Shown: positions 62,963 to 64,000 of the stretch, piece after piece
Layout of the letters: every line of letters starts with the position of its first letter
How positions within the stretch are numbered: the stretch's first letter is position 1
Origin: Macrostomum hystrix
Lineage: Eukaryota; Platyhelminthes; Macrostomidae
Reading direction: 5' to 3'
Assembly (NCBI GenBank): GCA_950097015.1
Contig: CATNEN010000028.1
Location: forward strand, 124,001 to 188,000
DNA length: 64,000 bases
Program-made: the position numbers and the translations under genes
Notes under the pieces: model-generated
Database searches by the model: none
Seen by the model: only the letters and a program-made list of their open reading frames with translations
What the model was told of the DNA's origin: nothing

Positions 62963-63560
62963 TCACTTAAACTGAATTTCGATTTTAGCTCGATCAATGA
63001 TGATAGACTTGACACCGTGGTCAGTAATAGAATAGTAATCTCCAGAAGCGACAGGCTCACTTACATGCATGCCTGGATTAGCCTCAGCTACAGGAGACGT
63101 ACCCTGTAAAACATTAGAAGCGAATCTAGCCACCTTTGCAGACGGACCGATGTATCGTTCTATGGCAGCTGAACTGTGTCCAGTAATTTTCGCGATTTCG
63201 GGCCTGGACTTGCCCTCGTCACGCAGCGTTGTGACGCAAGTCTTTGAGCGACTGATTGCTGTACTTCCTACTTTTTGGCTCCGGCAGACTCACCGTGACG
63301 GTGCGCACAACTGAATCGATAGTGTGGCGTCCTAGTACCTGATTCTGATACCACTTCCCAGTTCGAAAAGATGCAGGATTCCGGTACCAGGCCAAAAAGA
63401 GTTGCGGCTTTGTGCATTCGGCCGGGCGGAGGCTGACGTAGCGCTTGTACAAGCAAACAAGACAGCGATTGTGTCCTGGTGTATGATACACCGTGTTCCC
63501 TTGAACGGGGCTTTGCCCCGACACTCCCGAAGGCTGCACCGCATTCGGCGCGGCTCAAGA
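62963..63560 (-). pseudogene. Tyrosine recombinase remnant, copy 3 (ZMYM/KIAA1958-like)
   Basis: The upstream piece reads CLVCLYKRYVSLRP...LFLAWYRNPASF...GKWYQNQVLGRHTIDSVV and then SNQSLKDL, where the usual N-H-S-L-R becomes N-Q-S-L-K. A frame change at about 63225 leads to LRDEGKSRPEIAKITGHSSA and IERYIGPS (His and Tyr retained), then a tail to TGA at 62963. The C-x-V-x-L-Y-K pattern places it nearer the ZMYM/QRICH1 type than copies 1 and 2. Loss of the His and Arg of the HxxR motif plus the frameshift argue for an inactive copy. Confidence 0.7.
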
Positions 63561-63639
63561 GAAAGCTACAAAAATAAGCAATTCGGATTTTATATAAGAT
63601 CACGGTAGTTTAATGCGCATTCTATGGTAAAAAGTCCTC

Positions 63640-63800
63640 GGCCACACTTAATGGTCCTCGGCTCGCTTCGCATACATGCTCGCATAATTCTATACGCAGT
63701 TGCAATCGGCACTTGCAGGATGGCTGCTGCGGCATTTAGTGTTGCCCATTGCACTATAATAGCAGACACCAAGCGTTGCCTGTCGACTGAGGATATTGGT
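63640..63800 (-). other. Helix-turn-helix-like fragment of unknown origin
   Basis: The minus frame reads SVDRQRLVSAIIVQWATLNA, then AAILQVPIATAYRIMRACMR, the spacing of a helix-turn-helix as found at the N-terminus of many DDE transposases. The frame stops soon after, and no catalytic domain is seen. This is a low-confidence suggestion of a transposase fragment. Confidence 0.3.
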
Positions 63801-64000
63801 GGAGGGAATTTGAAAAACAGCAACAAGAAATAGCAAAGATAAGAAAGAATCGAAAGAAAACCAAACAGGCAGATCAAAGTTTAATCATTTTGGTTGTCTC
63901 TAGTCTATGGTTGAAAGGGTGAATTTTTTCTGAGTGTCTGAATTCATTCTCGCTTTGAATGCCCCTTTCTCGTTTTGGTTGTCCAAACGTCTATGTTCTC

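Overview
This is eukaryotic DNA from an animal, most likely a free-living flatworm close to Macrostomum lignano. The basis is: (i) multi-exon metazoan genes with GT-AG introns; (ii) a small heat shock protein with two alpha-crystallin domains, a form known from flatworms; (iii) a segment at 626-667 (minus) that closely resembles the Macrostomum spliced leader as I remember it; (iv) very heavy tandem-repeat and transposon content. No bacterial, plasmid or viral genome organisation is present.

Layout. 1-1134: small HSP gene (minus). 1290-5165: two minisatellites. 5349-24981: a full ERG-type (KCNH2/6/7, seizure) potassium channel gene on the minus strand. I could join it as 12 exons with consistent phases (1190 aa). 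Its introns hold minisatellites, two SINE families, a 275-bp hAT-type MITE and a young, structurally complete Ty3/gypsy retrotransposon (10619-15330) that split an older minisatellite. 25993-26514: a FAM43-like PTB-domain gene, head to head with the channel. 26800-28150: decayed Helitron, non-LTR endonuclease and piggyBac pieces. 28502-28573: tRNA-Ala(CGC).

31657-35413: a glutamine-rich, Cys/His-rich protein whose intron is a 30-bp array that copies the 5' splice site about 25 times. 36441-38405: a nearly uniform 50-bp satellite. 38612-39060: Tctex-type dynein light chain. 40138-42187: TMEM267. 42190-47380: AT-rich DNA with two Helitron ends and a SINE. 47401-52358: condensin I subunit NCAPH (barren), 5' end not found. 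54794-56944: an HMG-box-like low-complexity nuclear protein. 58453-59055: METTL26-type methyltransferase.

59338-63560: three DUF3504/Crypton-like tyrosine recombinase loci on the minus strand. One is an intact 490-codon frame and two are broken. A 36-bp-arm palindrome lies between two of them.

The genes do not form a pathway. They are ordinary housekeeping, neuronal and nuclear genes embedded in repeats. The most unusual theme is that nearly every mid-sized intron holds its own private minisatellite, and several of these arrays repeat splice-donor-like or splice-acceptor-like motifs. Exon joins were derived by eye from GT-AG sites, phase and family similarity. Family assignments rest on remembered family motifs, not on searches.
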